Source: Tetramitus jugosus
Lineage: Eukaryota; Heterolobosea; Eutetramitea; Acrasida; Vahlkampfiidae
DNA: 64,000 bases
Direction of reading: 5' to 3'
Assembly (NCBI GenBank): GCA_937625935.1
Contig: OW569352.1
Span: 310,001 to 374,000, forward strand
Position 1 is the first letter of the stretch, and every line of letters starts with the position of its first letter. The translations under genes and the position numbers were made by a program. The notes under the pieces were generated by a model. The model saw only the letters and a program-made list of their open reading frames with translations, did not search any database and was not told the origin of the DNA. Positions 20,604 to 30,180 of this stretch are shown in pieces.

Positions 20604-21962
20604 TTAAGCTTCAATCTCGTGAATGGTGTCCTTGATCATTTGAGTGCATTCCTTCATTTGAGACTCAGTGATAATGAGAGGAGGTGTGAAACGGATAATG
20701 TTGCCATGGGTTTGCTTGGCCAATAGACCTCTTGTCTTCAACATCTTGCACACATCGTAACCAGTCAAGTTCTTGCTCTTCATCTTTGCGTGATCTTCGT
20801 CGATGACAATAGCGTTCAAGAGACCTCTGCCTCTCACGAGTTGCACAATACCACTCTTGTCAGACTTGACCAATGAAGAGACTTCACTACGGAAGAGCTC
20901 TCCCATCTTTTGAGCATTCTCAGCCAAGTTCTCCTCTGCAACAACATCTAATGCAGCAATAGACACTGCACAACCCAATGGATTACCTCCAAAAGTAGAT
21001 CCGTGAGTTCCAGGCTCAAACACATTCATGACATCGTCACGTGCCAACACTGCAGAGACTGGATAGAATCCACCGGACAGTGCCTTACCCAAAACCAAGA
21101 CATCCGCCTTGAAGCCATCATAGGAATGAGCCAACATTTTGCCCGATCGAGCAATACCCGTCTGAATCTCATCCGCAATAAACAACACATTGTGCTTCTT
21201 GCAAAGCTCATAACACTCCTTCAAGTAGCCATCTGGAGGAACGACGACACCGGCTTCACCTTGAATTGGTTCCACGAGGAAACCACACACCTTATCACCC
21301 ACCTTTTCCAACACTTGCTTCAATGATTCCACACTGCCGTACTCTACAATTTGAATACCTGGCAAGAATGGACCATAGTCGTTTCTGGCATCTGGATCCG
21401 TGCTCATCGAGACAATGGAAATGGTTCTTCCGTGGAAATTGTCGCTGCAAGCAATAAAAATGGCTTCATTCTCAGGAATCTTCTTGACTCTGTAGCCCCA
21501 CTTTCTAGCCAACTTGATTGAAGTCTCCACTGCTTCAGCACCAGTGTTCATTGGCAAAACTCTGTCATAACCAAACAATTCGCACACTTTTTTGGCCCAT
21601 CGACCAAACACACTATTGTAGAAGGCTCTGGAGGACAGTGTAACATTCTCTGCTTGATCCTTCAATGCTTGAAGAATCTTTGGATGTCTGTGACCTTGGT
21701 TCACTGCAGAGTAAGCACTCAGAAAATCATAGTACTTTTTGCCCTCGGGGTCCCACACGTTGACACCTTCAGCCTTTTCGAAAACGATTGGAAGTGGGTG
21801 ATAGTTGTGTGCAGAGTATTGATTCTCCATGTTGATGACGTCTTGAGAAGTGTATGATGGCTTCTTGAAAGCAGAGGAAGACATGTGACGATGAGTCATA
21901 TGACATTGGAGAGAGGTGGTTGCCTTTTTTTGAATGTGGGACAATGCACGTGGAGCAAACAT
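20604..21962 (-). CDS. OAT: Ornithine aminotransferase, mitochondrial
   Basis: A class III PLP aminotransferase of 452 residues. The first 30 residues are basic and Ser/Thr-rich without acidic residues, as expected for a mitochondrial presequence. Family landmarks include the [19 protein letters not shown] block, [46 protein letters not shown] and the PLP lysine K293 in [16 protein letters not shown]. The enzyme interconverts ornithine plus 2-oxoglutarate with glutamate semialdehyde plus glutamate, linking arginine and proline metabolism. Conservation is high along the whole length, so assignment over acetylornithine or GABA aminotransferase is firm. Confidence 0.95.
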   Translation of the reverse strand: MFAPRALSHIQKKATTSLQCHMTHRHMSSSAFKKPSYTSQDVINMENQYSAHNYHPLPIVFEKAEGVNVWDPEGKKYYDFLSAYSAVNQGHRHPKILQALKDQAENVTLSSRAFYNSVFGRWAKKVCELFGYDRVLPMNTGAEAVETSIKLARKWGYRVKKIPENEAIFIACSDNFHGRTISIVSMSTDPDARNDYGPFLPGIQIVEYGSVESLKQVLEKVGDKVCGFLVEPIQGEAGVVVPPDGYLKECYELCKKHNVLFIADEIQTGIARSGKMLAHSYDGFKADVLVLGKALSGGFYPVSAVLARDDVMNVFEPGTHGSTFGGNPLGCAVSIAALDVVAEENLAENAQKMGELFRSEVSSLVKSDKSGIVQLVRGRGLLNAIVIDEDHAKMKSKNLTGYDVCKMLKTRGLLAKQTHGNIIRFTPPLIITESQMKECTQMIKDTIHEIEA

Positions 21963-22668
21963 GTTTGTTGTTGATTGTTGGTTTTTTGGTTATTGGTTGT
22001 TGGTTGTTGTTATGATTTGCGATTGGATTTGTTTGTTTACCCCTTTTTTTTCGTGTTTTTTTTTGTGGGCGATCGCCCTGCGAAACGCAAGTGCACGGAG
22101 TTATTCATGTCATAAAACAAATTGCCAGTGTGGCATAAGTGAAAATATCTCTCGTTGGGGACCTTTGAGCAGGCCTTTACAATGTCCAAGCGATATCCTG
22201 GGGATATAATGTAAGAAGAAGAGTGCGGGGTGTGTGACGGCAAGCGCAAGGATCTGTTGATGATTCAAAATCCCCACGTGTTCACAACCTGCCATGTGCA
22301 GCTTTTTCAGAAGAAAATCCTTCAGACGATAGGAGTTTCTGAACTTTTGAATCACGCAAGTGGTGAACAACAGAGGGGAGATCGTATAAGTATCATCACA
22401 GCCTATCTTTTTGTTTCCTGACTGCAGGGAGAATTGGTGAATCTCCGCTGTATCTTCCGTACCGACAACTACGATTTTTTATTGAGTGGTACAGAACCAA
22501 ATGTAGAGCTAACCTTTTGGGACAGTATCTCAAAGGTATTCTCCAAAGTAGTAGAGTAGTTTCAAGGACCCATAGTCCCTTTTCTTTTACAGTGATGGTG
22601 CGAAATTTTTCACTCCTTGAGGTTTCTAACAACCAAAACGACCAAAGAAGAATAGTTGAATGCTTGCA
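21963..22668. other. Intergenic region with possible gene relics
   Basis: This 706 bp stretch lies between divergent OAT and the first GmrSD-like gene. Near OAT it is T-rich, a likely promoter. Two segments look coding on the plus strand. The frame from 22215 to about 22383 reads like protein (ECGVCDGKRKDLL.., HVQLFQKKILQTIGVSELL), and 22428-22559 follows a good 3' splice site (ttgtttcctgactgcag). The latter reads GELVNLRCIFRTD and ends ELTFWDSISKVFSKVVE before a stop. The phases do not join with any good donor, so this may be a decayed gene. The last 190 bp align by eye with the DNA upstream of the second GmrSD-like copy. Confidence 0.4.
22428..22559 (+). other. Possible exon or gene relic
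   Basis: There are 43 sense codons after a polypyrimidine tract and CAG acceptor, ending in TAG. Composition is protein-like, with no family recognised. The upstream open frame has donors only in a different phase, so a complete gene model cannot be made. Confidence 0.25.
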
Positions 22669-24540
22669 ATGACTGAATCCTCCTTCAAGGTAGATAATCT
22701 CTCTATCAACCAAGTTTTCTCTGATCAGTTCTGCTATCACTTGCCACAATATCTAAGACCCTATTCTTGGACGAAGGAACATGTGGGACAGTTAATGCTC
22801 GATTTTCAAGCAGCAAGTAAAAACAGCACTAAGCAAGAATATTTCTTGGGAAGTGTTGTTGTTGAGAAAGTGTCCAAACCTGGTGGTAATTCGAATGATG
22901 TCAATGTTGTTGATGGTCAACAGAGACTGATGACTCTTTTCCTCCTCCTCATTGTTTCATTCTCCAGAAAGATCAGAAATATTAGTGGTTACCTCGAGCA
23001 AGGAGAAGATAATAACTTGAAGAACGGTTTGAGACTCAATGTGAGACAGGAGAACCAATCGTTCTTTCAGGGCAATATTGCAAGACTGGAGAGAAATCCT
23101 CAATATGATGAAGGAGATGAAGATGTTGCTCCATATAGACTCATGGCTCCCATCCAAGACTTGATCAACAAGAAGAGAAAAGATGTCAATAATGAGCAGG
23201 AACTCAAGTTCCAAGAAAACATCAAGGTTATCGATAAATTCTTCCAAGAATTGCAAGACAACAAAGAATTGGATAATTTCGTGTCCTATGTCCTCACCCA
23301 TGTAAGGATGATCATGATCACCACGCACTCCGAAGAACCTGCGATCAATATCTTCATCAAGTGGAATGCAAGAGGTCTTAAATTAAGTGAAATCGATATT
23401 TTCAAGTCTGACTTGATAGAACGTATTGCTAAGGATGATTCAGAACCTTTTGGGGATCGATGGAATCGACTTGAACAGTCAATGGGCAGGCGTGTATTTG
23501 AAGAGATGTTTCGTTACGTAAACACGTACCTTTTCTTAGATTCACGACGAAATGAAACCTTTAAGAGTCTCTTATCACACTGTCCCAAAGGTGTGACAGA
23601 AGCCACAACATACGCAAAAATGTTGCTTCAATTGGGAGAAGTCTGTGAGATATTGTATCGAAAATCAACAATTTGCAACATAGACGGAGTTGATCTCCAG
23701 GCTTTAAACTCTTACAATTGTACAGAATGGATTCCAATTGGAATATTCCTCAAAGAGAACTTTGAGAACCACCAACTTCCAAACTTGCTTCAAGCCTTAG
23801 AAAAGTATTGGTTCGCAATGCAGTTGTTGGTGAAAGGCAAGAGGGAGAGAGAAATGTTTGTAAGAGACACCTTCAGAAGCTTATTCGAGCTGGGGAAGCA
23901 TAAATGCGGTGGATATGCTCTTTTTTATTCCCAAACAATCAAAATCCTCAAAGTTCCCAAGACTGGAATTGGTTTTAGTCAAGAAAATACCTTGAAAGCA
24001 ATTGGTAGCCCCTCACTTTACACCAATGAGTGTTCGTTGCATGTTGTGCAAAGATGTGACTTTTTAATGAGTGAAACAAGACCAGAAACTTATGGATACT
24101 CAAAGAAGTTCACCAAAGAGAGAGTTCTTCCTGAAAATCCAGAAAGTGATTCAGACTGGAAAAAGATGAACCCACGAACTGTAAAGGCGAACACAAACAA
24201 GCTGGGTAACATGGTTTTGGTCACCAAAGCACTCAGTTCCAAGTCCAGCAATCTTTGCTTCAGTGAAAAGAAGAAAGTATTCTTTGAGAACGAAAAATTA
24301 GCTTGTCTTCCTTCAACACAGATGCTCAAGGAGTACGAGCAATGGGACAAAGATAGCATTCAGAATCGACAAGCCAGAATGTTGAAAACTCTTCATGCAT
24401 ACTACACTCCAGACATTACATTCCCGGCCAAGTATTCTTATGAACTGTTCTGTACTCCCAAGAAGGAATTGAAGCGCAAGTTGTCTCAAAACCCAGAATC
24501 AGCGGAACCCTCAGAGAAGAGAAACAAGACAGATAATTGA
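22669..24540 (+). CDS. GmrSD-like protein: DUF262 domain plus degenerate DUF1524/HNH domain, copy 1
   Basis: A protein of 623 residues. I start at the second ATG (MTESSFKVDNL) because this codon, not the one at 22660, is conserved in the duplicate. The N-terminal DUF262 domain has NVVDGQQRLMTLFLLL, the motif giving NTP-dependent nuclease or NTPase activity in bacterial GmrS. NARGLKLSEIDIFKSDLI corresponds to the conserved RG-LS-D-K motif. Near residue 485 a DUF1524-like region appears (ERVLPENPESDSDW, then NKLGNMVLVTKALSSKSSN). The HNH histidine normally found in the E-H-x-L-P motif is Arg. In bacteria the family forms modification-dependent restriction systems; a role here is unknown. The basic tail KKELKRK could be a nuclear signal. 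Confidence 0.8.
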   Translation: MTESSFKVDNLSINQVFSDQFCYHLPQYLRPYSWTKEHVGQLMLDFQAASKNSTKQEYFLGSVVVEKVSKPGGNSNDVNVVDGQQRLMTLFLLLIVSFSRKIRNISGYLEQGEDNNLKNGLRLNVRQENQSFFQGNIARLERNPQYDEGDEDVAPYRLMAPIQDLINKKRKDVNNEQELKFQENIKVIDKFFQELQDNKELDNFVSYVLTHVRMIMITTHSEEPAINIFIKWNARGLKLSEIDIFKSDLIERIAKDDSEPFGDRWNRLEQSMGRRVFEEMFRYVNTYLFLDSRRNETFKSLLSHCPKGVTEATTYAKMLLQLGEVCEILYRKSTICNIDGVDLQALNSYNCTEWIPIGIFLKENFENHQLPNLLQALEKYWFAMQLLVKGKREREMFVRDTFRSLFELGKHKCGGYALFYSQTIKILKVPKTGIGFSQENTLKAIGSPSLYTNECSLHVVQRCDFLMSETRPETYGYSKKFTKERVLPENPESDSDWKKMNPRTVKANTNKLGNMVLVTKALSSKSSNLCFSEKKKVFFENEKLACLPSTQMLKEYEQWDKDSIQNRQARMLKTLHAYYTPDITFPAKYSYELFCTPKKELKRKLSQNPESAEPSEKRNKTDN

Positions 24541-25023
24541 AGTTCTTGAACTTCAACAATTCGAACTTTTTCCAACAGTTTAGTAGTAGGAATGCGAGTT
24601 CATGGCAAAATCAAAGGACAGGTGCTTAGTGTGCATTCAAAATCAAGGGCAGGAAGGCATTTCAAATAAATTGCCGACAACAATTACCATCTATTGAATT
24701 TCAAAAAGGAATATTCTGAACTTGCTGGAATTGAAAACGTTCCTGCAAGCTGGATGGAGAGGAATATTCCTAAATACTCCAGTCTACATTCCTTCTTGAA
24801 TTGTAATCATTGAACCAAATGGAGAATGCACTTAACATTTTGTACAATACCTCAAAAGGTCTACAAAGCCACTCAGAAGTTCCTTGAACGAACTGTAGTT
24901 CCCTGTATCGGTTATGCCGTCACCGTAAAAAAAATCTTCACTACAGCAGATATCTTGAAATTCCTTGTCTTTTTATTGAGGCCTCTGACAACAAAGCAAC
25001 CAAACACTTATTGAATACCAACG
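24541..25023. other. Spacer between the duplicated genes, with coding-like fragments
   Basis: A 483 bp stretch. A fragment around 24710-24812 reads EYSELAGIENVPASWMERNI before a stop, and 24826-25014 is an ATG frame reading FCTIPQKVYKATQKFLERTVV. The second aligns loosely with 22510-22590 upstream of copy 1. Both look like decayed coding sequence. The final 60 bp resemble the 5' flank of copy 1 and should carry the copy 2 promoter. Confidence 0.4.
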
Positions 25024-26921
25024 ATGACAGAATCATCCTTCAAGATCGATAATCTCTCAATCAAATCTTCTCTGATCAGTTCTGTTATCACTTACCAACA
25101 TACCAGAGACCCTATTCTTGGAAGAAGGATAATGTGACACAGCTATTGACCGATTTTCTATCAGCAAGCAAGTCAACAAGTGGACAAGAATACTTTTTAG
25201 GGAGTGTTGTGCTCGTCAAGGTGTCCAAACCAGAGTCCAATTCCAATGATGTCAATGTAATTGATGGTCAACAGAGACTCACAACTCTTTTCCTCCTCTT
25301 CGTTGTTGCTTATGCCAGAAAGATCAGAAATATTCGTGGTTACCTCGAGCAAAGAGAAGACAGCAACTTGAAGAGAAAGAGTTGTTTGAGATTCAATGTC
25401 AGACACGTGGACCAATCGTTCTTTCAGGGCAATATTGCAAGACTGGAGAGAAATCCTCAATATGATGAAGGAGATGAAGATGTTGCTCCGTATAGACTCA
25501 TGGCTCCAATCCAGGACATGATCAAGAAAAAGAAGGTTGATTTTAATAATGAGCAAGAACTCAAGTTCCAAGAAAACATCAAGGTTATCGATAAATTCTT
25601 CCAAGAATTGCAAGACAACAAAGAATTGGATAATTTCGTGTCCTATGTCCTCACCAGTGTCAAGATGATCATTATTACCACAAATTCTGAGGACACAGCT
25701 TTCAGAATTTTCTCAACATTGAATGCTCGAGGTCTTGAATTGAGTCAAGCCGATATTTTCAAGTCTGACTTGATTGGATGTATGGCAAAGGATGAATCTG
25801 AACTTTTTGGAGATCAGTGGGATCGACTTGAACAATCAATGGGGAGACACTCATTTGAAGAAATGTTCCGTTACGTCAACACTTACCTTTGTTTCTCCAA
25901 TATTATGATCAAAGCAAAAGACACCTTGAAGAGTCTCTTGTTAAATTGTCCCAAAGGTGTGACAGAAGCCACAACATATGCAAAAATGTTGCTTCATTTG
26001 GGAGAGGTGTGTGAAATCTTGTATCGAAAATCTCTTAAGTGTAGCATCGAAGGAGTTGATATCCAGGTGTTGAATTCATACAAGTGCACTGAATGGATTC
26101 CAATTGGAATATTCCTCAAAGAGAACTTTGAGAATCATCAACTTCCAAGCTTGTTCCAAGCACTAGAGAAGTATTGGTTTGTGATGCAATTGTTGGGTAA
26201 AGGAATAAGTGAGAAGAGAAAGTTTGTGAATGAAACCTTAGGACAATTGTTCGAGCTGAAGAAGAGTGTCAAGGATAGTTCTGATGGACGTGAACTTTTC
26301 TCTTCCCAAACTGTTAGTATCCTTAAAGTTCCCAAGACTGGAAAGGATTTCAGTCAAGATTCAGCCTTCAAAAAATTAACCAGTGCTTCGCTGTACAGCA
26401 ATGACTTTTCGTCACACGTTGTCCAAAGGTGTGACTTTCTGATGTGTGATGAAACAAGAAAGGAAACTTATGGATACTCCAAGAAACTCACCAAAGAGAG
26501 AGTTCTTCCTGAAAATCCAACAAGTGATTCAGAATGGAGCAAGATGGAAAAACGTTCTGCGAAGGCAAATACAAACAAACTTGGTAACTTAGTCCTCGTA
26601 ACCAAAGTCCTCACTCCCAAGGCGAGAAATCTGTGCTTCAAGGATAAGAAGAAAGTATTCTTTGAACAAGAAAAGTTGGCCTGTCTTCCCTCAACTCAGA
26701 TGCTCAAGGAGTACGAGCAATGGGACAAAGATAGTATCCAGAATCGAAATGCCAGAATGTTGAAAACTCTTCATGCATACTACACTCCAGACATTACATT
26801 CCCGGCCAAGTATTCTTCATTTCTGTCCAGTACTCCCAAGAAGGAATTGAAACGCAAATCCTCTCAAGATACAGAAACAACGGAACCCTCAAAGAAGAAG
26901 AGAAGGAACTCAAAACAGTGA
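25024..26921 (+). pseudogene. GmrSD-like copy 2, frameshifted near the start
   Basis: The start codon and first 13 codons match copy 1 (MTESSFKIDNLSIK). A 4-nt deletion near 25063 then shifts the frame, which meets TGA at 25133-25135. The original frame continues open for 595 codons to 26921 with all domains present: NVIDGQQRLTTLFLLF, a canonical NARGLELSQADIFKSDLI, and the DUF1524-like ERVLPENPTSDSEW with the same His-to-Arg change. The first ATG in that frame lies beyond the DGQQR motif. Either the copy is a very young pseudogene, the assembly has an error, or an upstream exon supplies a start. The intact, conserved remainder argues for recent loss or an error. Confidence 0.75.
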
Positions 26922-27007
26922 AATGGTATCGCTTACCCGTTCCAGATAAGGAGCTAAGTAATAGGGAAGGACATAAATCGAAAATAAAAATCTAAACTTT
27001 CATTCAA

Positions 27008-27682
27008 TTAAGCAACTTGTTTTCGCAAGCACTTGAAATGTGCAGGATACTTCAAGACATGCCTCGAACATTCATCCCACTCCACAGAACCAACTTCTTC
27101 CAGATGACACTTGGTCATATACCAGGTCAACAATGGCACAGAAATGTTCACCACCTTGCACGAAATATAACTGCACTCGGCTTGTTTTGCAATCAATGGC
27201 AGAATCTCGTTCAAAAGCGTCGTTCCGAATCCACAGTTTGAAAACTTTCGCACACAAGCCAACATGCCAAAATAAAGAGAGCCCTCCTCTTCGCCATGTG
27301 CATCCAAATAGACCACTCCAATCAATTCTCCTTGTTCAGCTAAATCTAATGATGATGACTCTTGCAATTCACCATCTCCATGGTCATGTCCATGACTCAT
27401 CACATTCAATCGTAACAAGATGAATCCACAGTTTGATTCCTCTGCTTCATTCAATTGTTTTTGAACAATGGTTTCAATTTCCGTTTGTTTGGTTCTCGTC
27501 TTGAATTCGTCCTTTTTGAACCATCCTTCCTTTTCGACATAGGCAACATTGATGCATGACACAATGGTATCGACATCTTGAATGGTTGGTTTGCACACGT
27601 AGATGGACAGACCACCATTTTTGAGGGGAAAAGATTGCTCTGAATGAATGAGCGTATCCACGGCACACGACAATGATTTCAT
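27008..27682 (-). CDS. GNAT-family N-acetyltransferase-like protein
   Basis: A protein of 224 residues. The N-terminal beta-strand and helix (YVCKPTIQDVDTIVSCINVAYVEKEGWF) and the strand LIGVVYLDAHGEEEGSLYFGMLAC fit the GNAT fold. The acetyl-CoA loop would be VRKFSNCGFGTTLLNEI, the usual Q/RxxGxG/A loop in the degenerate form NCGFGTTL. A final strand segment (LTWYMTKCHLEEVGSVEW) matches the C-terminal YxxxGF-like region. A His/Gly/Asp insert (about 95-105) and acidic residues lie in a loop. The substrate cannot be inferred. It ends 86 bp from the convergent GmrSD-like copy 2. Confidence 0.75.
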   Translation of the reverse strand: MKSLSCAVDTLIHSEQSFPLKNGGLSIYVCKPTIQDVDTIVSCINVAYVEKEGWFKKDEFKTRTKQTEIETIVQKQLNEAEESNCGFILLRLNVMSHGHDHGDGELQESSSLDLAEQGELIGVVYLDAHGEEEGSLYFGMLACVRKFSNCGFGTTLLNEILPLIAKQAECSYISCKVVNISVPLLTWYMTKCHLEEVGSVEWDECSRHVLKYPAHFKCLRKQVA

Positions 27683-27866
27683 TTTAATTCGAGCACTTGT
27701 TTGTTTTTCCGACCAGGTTCATGAGAAAAATTTCACAAGATGCTTCTTTGTTGCACAGGTTGGTTGATGACCTCCAGTTCGGAGTTCTGAAAGAATCATG
27801 ATCGGCTCATTTACAAATTTATAGCTTGACCATTTATGTGGTTGTGTGTAAAAGACGAGGTGTGTG

Positions 27867-28571
27867 TTAGAGAATGGAGGAAGACGATCCTGAACTGTTC
27901 GATTGAGCATGAAATATCTTGTTGAGCATGAATATTGTTGGGGGATCCAAGTATTTTGTTGGTTTTTCCTTCTCGTTCAATATATAGCTCAATCTTCTCT
28001 TCTTGAGAACCTTCTTCCATTCTCCGTAGGGCCATCTTTTCAGACCTCCATAACATTCATAAAACCTTCTTTTTAGGGTGCTGAGTGAGACACCTAGTTT
28101 TTTTGCTGCTTCAGGTTGAGGGTAGATAAAATGTGCTCTCAGGACATCCTTGTCCAACGAAATGACCTTTTTTCCTCGCTTCAGAGGAGAGGTGAAGCTA
28201 GAGGGAAAAGAGAGATCTTCTGGTGTGTTGGACCGATTGCTATCATTGGATCCAGTTTGGTCTTCGTCGTTATGATCCGTTTCAGGAATGAAATGAGTCA
28301 AAGATGTGGGTGGTGTTGAATTCTCTGACTCCAACGTAGTCTTGCTCTCCGATGATGGTTCAAAAGAAGTTATTTCTTCTCTTTTCGGTATGGGAGTTCT
28401 CGGTGCTACCCAATAATTTGTAGGTATTGATGGTTGTTGAGAAGGAGGACTCTTTTCACTGTGAGAGTTGCAAGTAGAAGACATATCAGGCCTATTATTG
28501 ATTCCTAGCTCTAAAATGGTTGGTACAAAGGATGGTTCAGAGGATTGATATCTATGTGGTGGGAGGGACAT
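27867..28571 (-). CDS. RWP-RK domain transcription factor
   Basis: A protein of 234 residues from the first true ATG (MSLPPHRYQ); the frame runs upstream only from a TTG, so an undetected 5' exon is possible. The N-terminal 130 residues are Ser/Thr/Pro-rich. The RWP-RK domain lies at about residues 145-195: FIYPQPEAAKKLGVSLSTLK, then CYGGLKRWPYGEWKKVLKK. The RWP triplet is intact and the RK part is altered to Trp-Lys. In plants, algae and slime moulds these nuclear proteins regulate nitrogen responses or gametogenesis. Function here is open. Confidence 0.8.
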   Translation of the reverse strand: MSLPPHRYQSSEPSFVPTILELGINNRPDMSSTCNSHSEKSPPSQQPSIPTNYWVAPRTPIPKREEITSFEPSSESKTTLESENSTPPTSLTHFIPETDHNDEDQTGSNDSNRSNTPEDLSFPSSFTSPLKRGKKVISLDKDVLRAHFIYPQPEAAKKLGVSLSTLKRRFYECYGGLKRWPYGEWKKVLKKRRLSYILNEKEKPTKYLDPPTIFMLNKIFHAQSNSSGSSSSIL

Positions 28572-28837
28572 TGCAACCCCGAGTAATATGGGAACTTGAT
28601 TAAGAGGTATGGAAGTAGTTGTTGGTACTCTTTTTGACAAGTCTTAATCTTGAATGGAACTCGTGACGAAGATGTGGAAGTAAGAAAGTTGAACTGGCTC
28701 GTGGCGAGTGCGAGAAGTCACGAAGTTCCGGAGGTATGAATCTCAAAATGGCAGTGTAGTGTTCGATCGCTCGCTTTCTGTCTTTTCCTGTCGGGTGTCA
28801 ATTCTCCAACCCGTAAAAAAAAGATATCACATTCAGG

Positions 28838-30121
28838 ATGACAGTAATCAGCCGGATCTTGTTCCTATTTTTCTTTTTCCTTCCTGTTTCTTTGTTGATC
28901 CTTGCTATCGCTTACTTGCAATCAATTCAATACCCATCCATTGATCAAGTGTACAGCAACCTTCCAAAGGAGACAACTTTTGTGAACCATGATCCCAAGT
29001 TGATCCAGTTCAAAAATGTGACACTCACATTCTCTGGACACGAAGAAGAACACTTGAGCAAAATTCGACTCAACATCATGGAGGGTGGAGAGAACAATGA
29101 GCAATTGGTTGTGCTATTGCATGGATTCCCAGAGACTGCAAAGGGTACCTGGGGTGGAATGATTGATTACTTTGTGAGAGATGGATATCACGTGATCGCA
29201 CCAGATATGCGTGGGTACAATACCTCCCAAAAACCAACACATGTCTCGTCCTATGGAGTACAACATCTCGTGAATGATGTGAGATTGTTGATCACAGAGT
29301 ATGCCAAGAAGGATAACGCCATTATTGTGTCCCACGATTGGGGATCAATTGTTACTTGGAAATTAATTGAGTGGCATCCTGAACTGATCAAAAAGGCAGT
29401 GGTGGCTGTTCCTCATCCAGATCTCTTCTTATCCAACGTCGGTCATTATCCCAGACAGTTGCTCAAGAGTTGGTACATCTTGTATTTCCAATTGCGAGGA
29501 TTAGTAGAGAGAAACTTGGAAAGAAACGACTACTCTGTTCTATTTCACTTCGCTGGATTCCACAAGTTGGCCCAAAAGGGATTAATTAGCAAGGAGGAGG
29601 CTTTGTCCTATGTTCGAGCATGGTCCCTGCCTGGTGAATTGACATCAATGCTCAATTACTATCGTCAATTATTCATGGATGGCTTGAAAAAGAAAGAAGT
29701 GAAGAAGATTACTGTTCCAACCATGGTTGTTCATGGACAGTTGGATGGAGCAATTGAGTTGAACGCCACAAGATTCAGTTATGAAACAGCATTCCACGAG
29801 GATACCAAGAATTATTGCCGCTTTACTACTTTCAACTCCTCTCATTGGATCACAAAAGAAGTACCAGACCTCTTTTATCAGGAGATAAAACAGTTCATTC
29901 AAGATCATCAGGATGATGAGCGTGAGATGATGAGGTATTTAGCAGACCGGGCTGACAAAGAGAGAGAAGAAAGGGAAGAGAACGAGAGAGCCAGACATGA
30001 GTATCTTCAATCCTTGAAAACAGAAGCTGAACTGAGAATAGAAGCATCAAGGAAGAAAAAGCTCGTAGCAGATCGAGAAGAATTTGAAAAGAAAGCCAGA
30101 GAAGCTCAGAAATCACAATGA
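28838..30121 (+). CDS. Membrane-anchored alpha/beta hydrolase, epoxide-hydrolase-like
   Basis: A protein of 427 residues. An N-terminal hydrophobic anchor (ILFLFFFFLPVSLLILAIAY) is followed by an alpha/beta-hydrolase fold with the oxyanion motif LLHGFPE. The nucleophile elbow is SHDWGS (D167), the acid probably lies in HGQLDGAIEL, and the catalytic histidine is H336 in NSSHWITKE. An Asp nucleophile in HDWG and the cap with MLNYYRQLF are typical of epoxide hydrolases related to animal EPHX3/EPHX4; haloalkane dehalogenases are relatives. An unusual feature is the C-terminal extension of about 60 residues, a highly charged Arg/Glu helix from about residue 365 to the end. The anchor suggests the ER with the enzyme in the cytosol or lumen. 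Confidence 0.85.
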   Translation: MTVISRILFLFFFFLPVSLLILAIAYLQSIQYPSIDQVYSNLPKETTFVNHDPKLIQFKNVTLTFSGHEEEHLSKIRLNIMEGGENNEQLVVLLHGFPETAKGTWGGMIDYFVRDGYHVIAPDMRGYNTSQKPTHVSSYGVQHLVNDVRLLITEYAKKDNAIIVSHDWGSIVTWKLIEWHPELIKKAVVAVPHPDLFLSNVGHYPRQLLKSWYILYFQLRGLVERNLERNDYSVLFHFAGFHKLAQKGLISKEEALSYVRAWSLPGELTSMLNYYRQLFMDGLKKKEVKKITVPTMVVHGQLDGAIELNATRFSYETAFHEDTKNYCRFTTFNSSHWITKEVPDLFYQEIKQFIQDHQDDEREMMRYLADRADKEREEREENERARHEYLQSLKTEAELRIEASRKKKLVADREEFEKKAREAQKSQ

Positions 30122-30180
30122 ATCTGAATGTCGAATCACACAGTTAGCGACTGTAAGATCAAATAAAACTCGCTGGTTTG

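Larger units (their letters stand above)
22669..26921 (+). repeat. Tandem duplication of the GmrSD-like gene
   Basis: Two direct copies (22669-24540 and 25024-26921) are similar along their whole length and for about 190 bp upstream. Identity is patchy: 23200-23298 equals 25557-25655 over 99 nt, and 24373-24439 equals 26751-26817 over 67 nt. Other parts, such as 23821-24060, differ at many codons. This mosaic suggests gene conversion after the duplication. Confidence 0.85.

Noticed and set aside
22396-22749. Minus-strand frame across the start of GmrSD-like copy 1
   Set aside because: It overlaps the conserved start of the duplicated gene and has no recognisable features.
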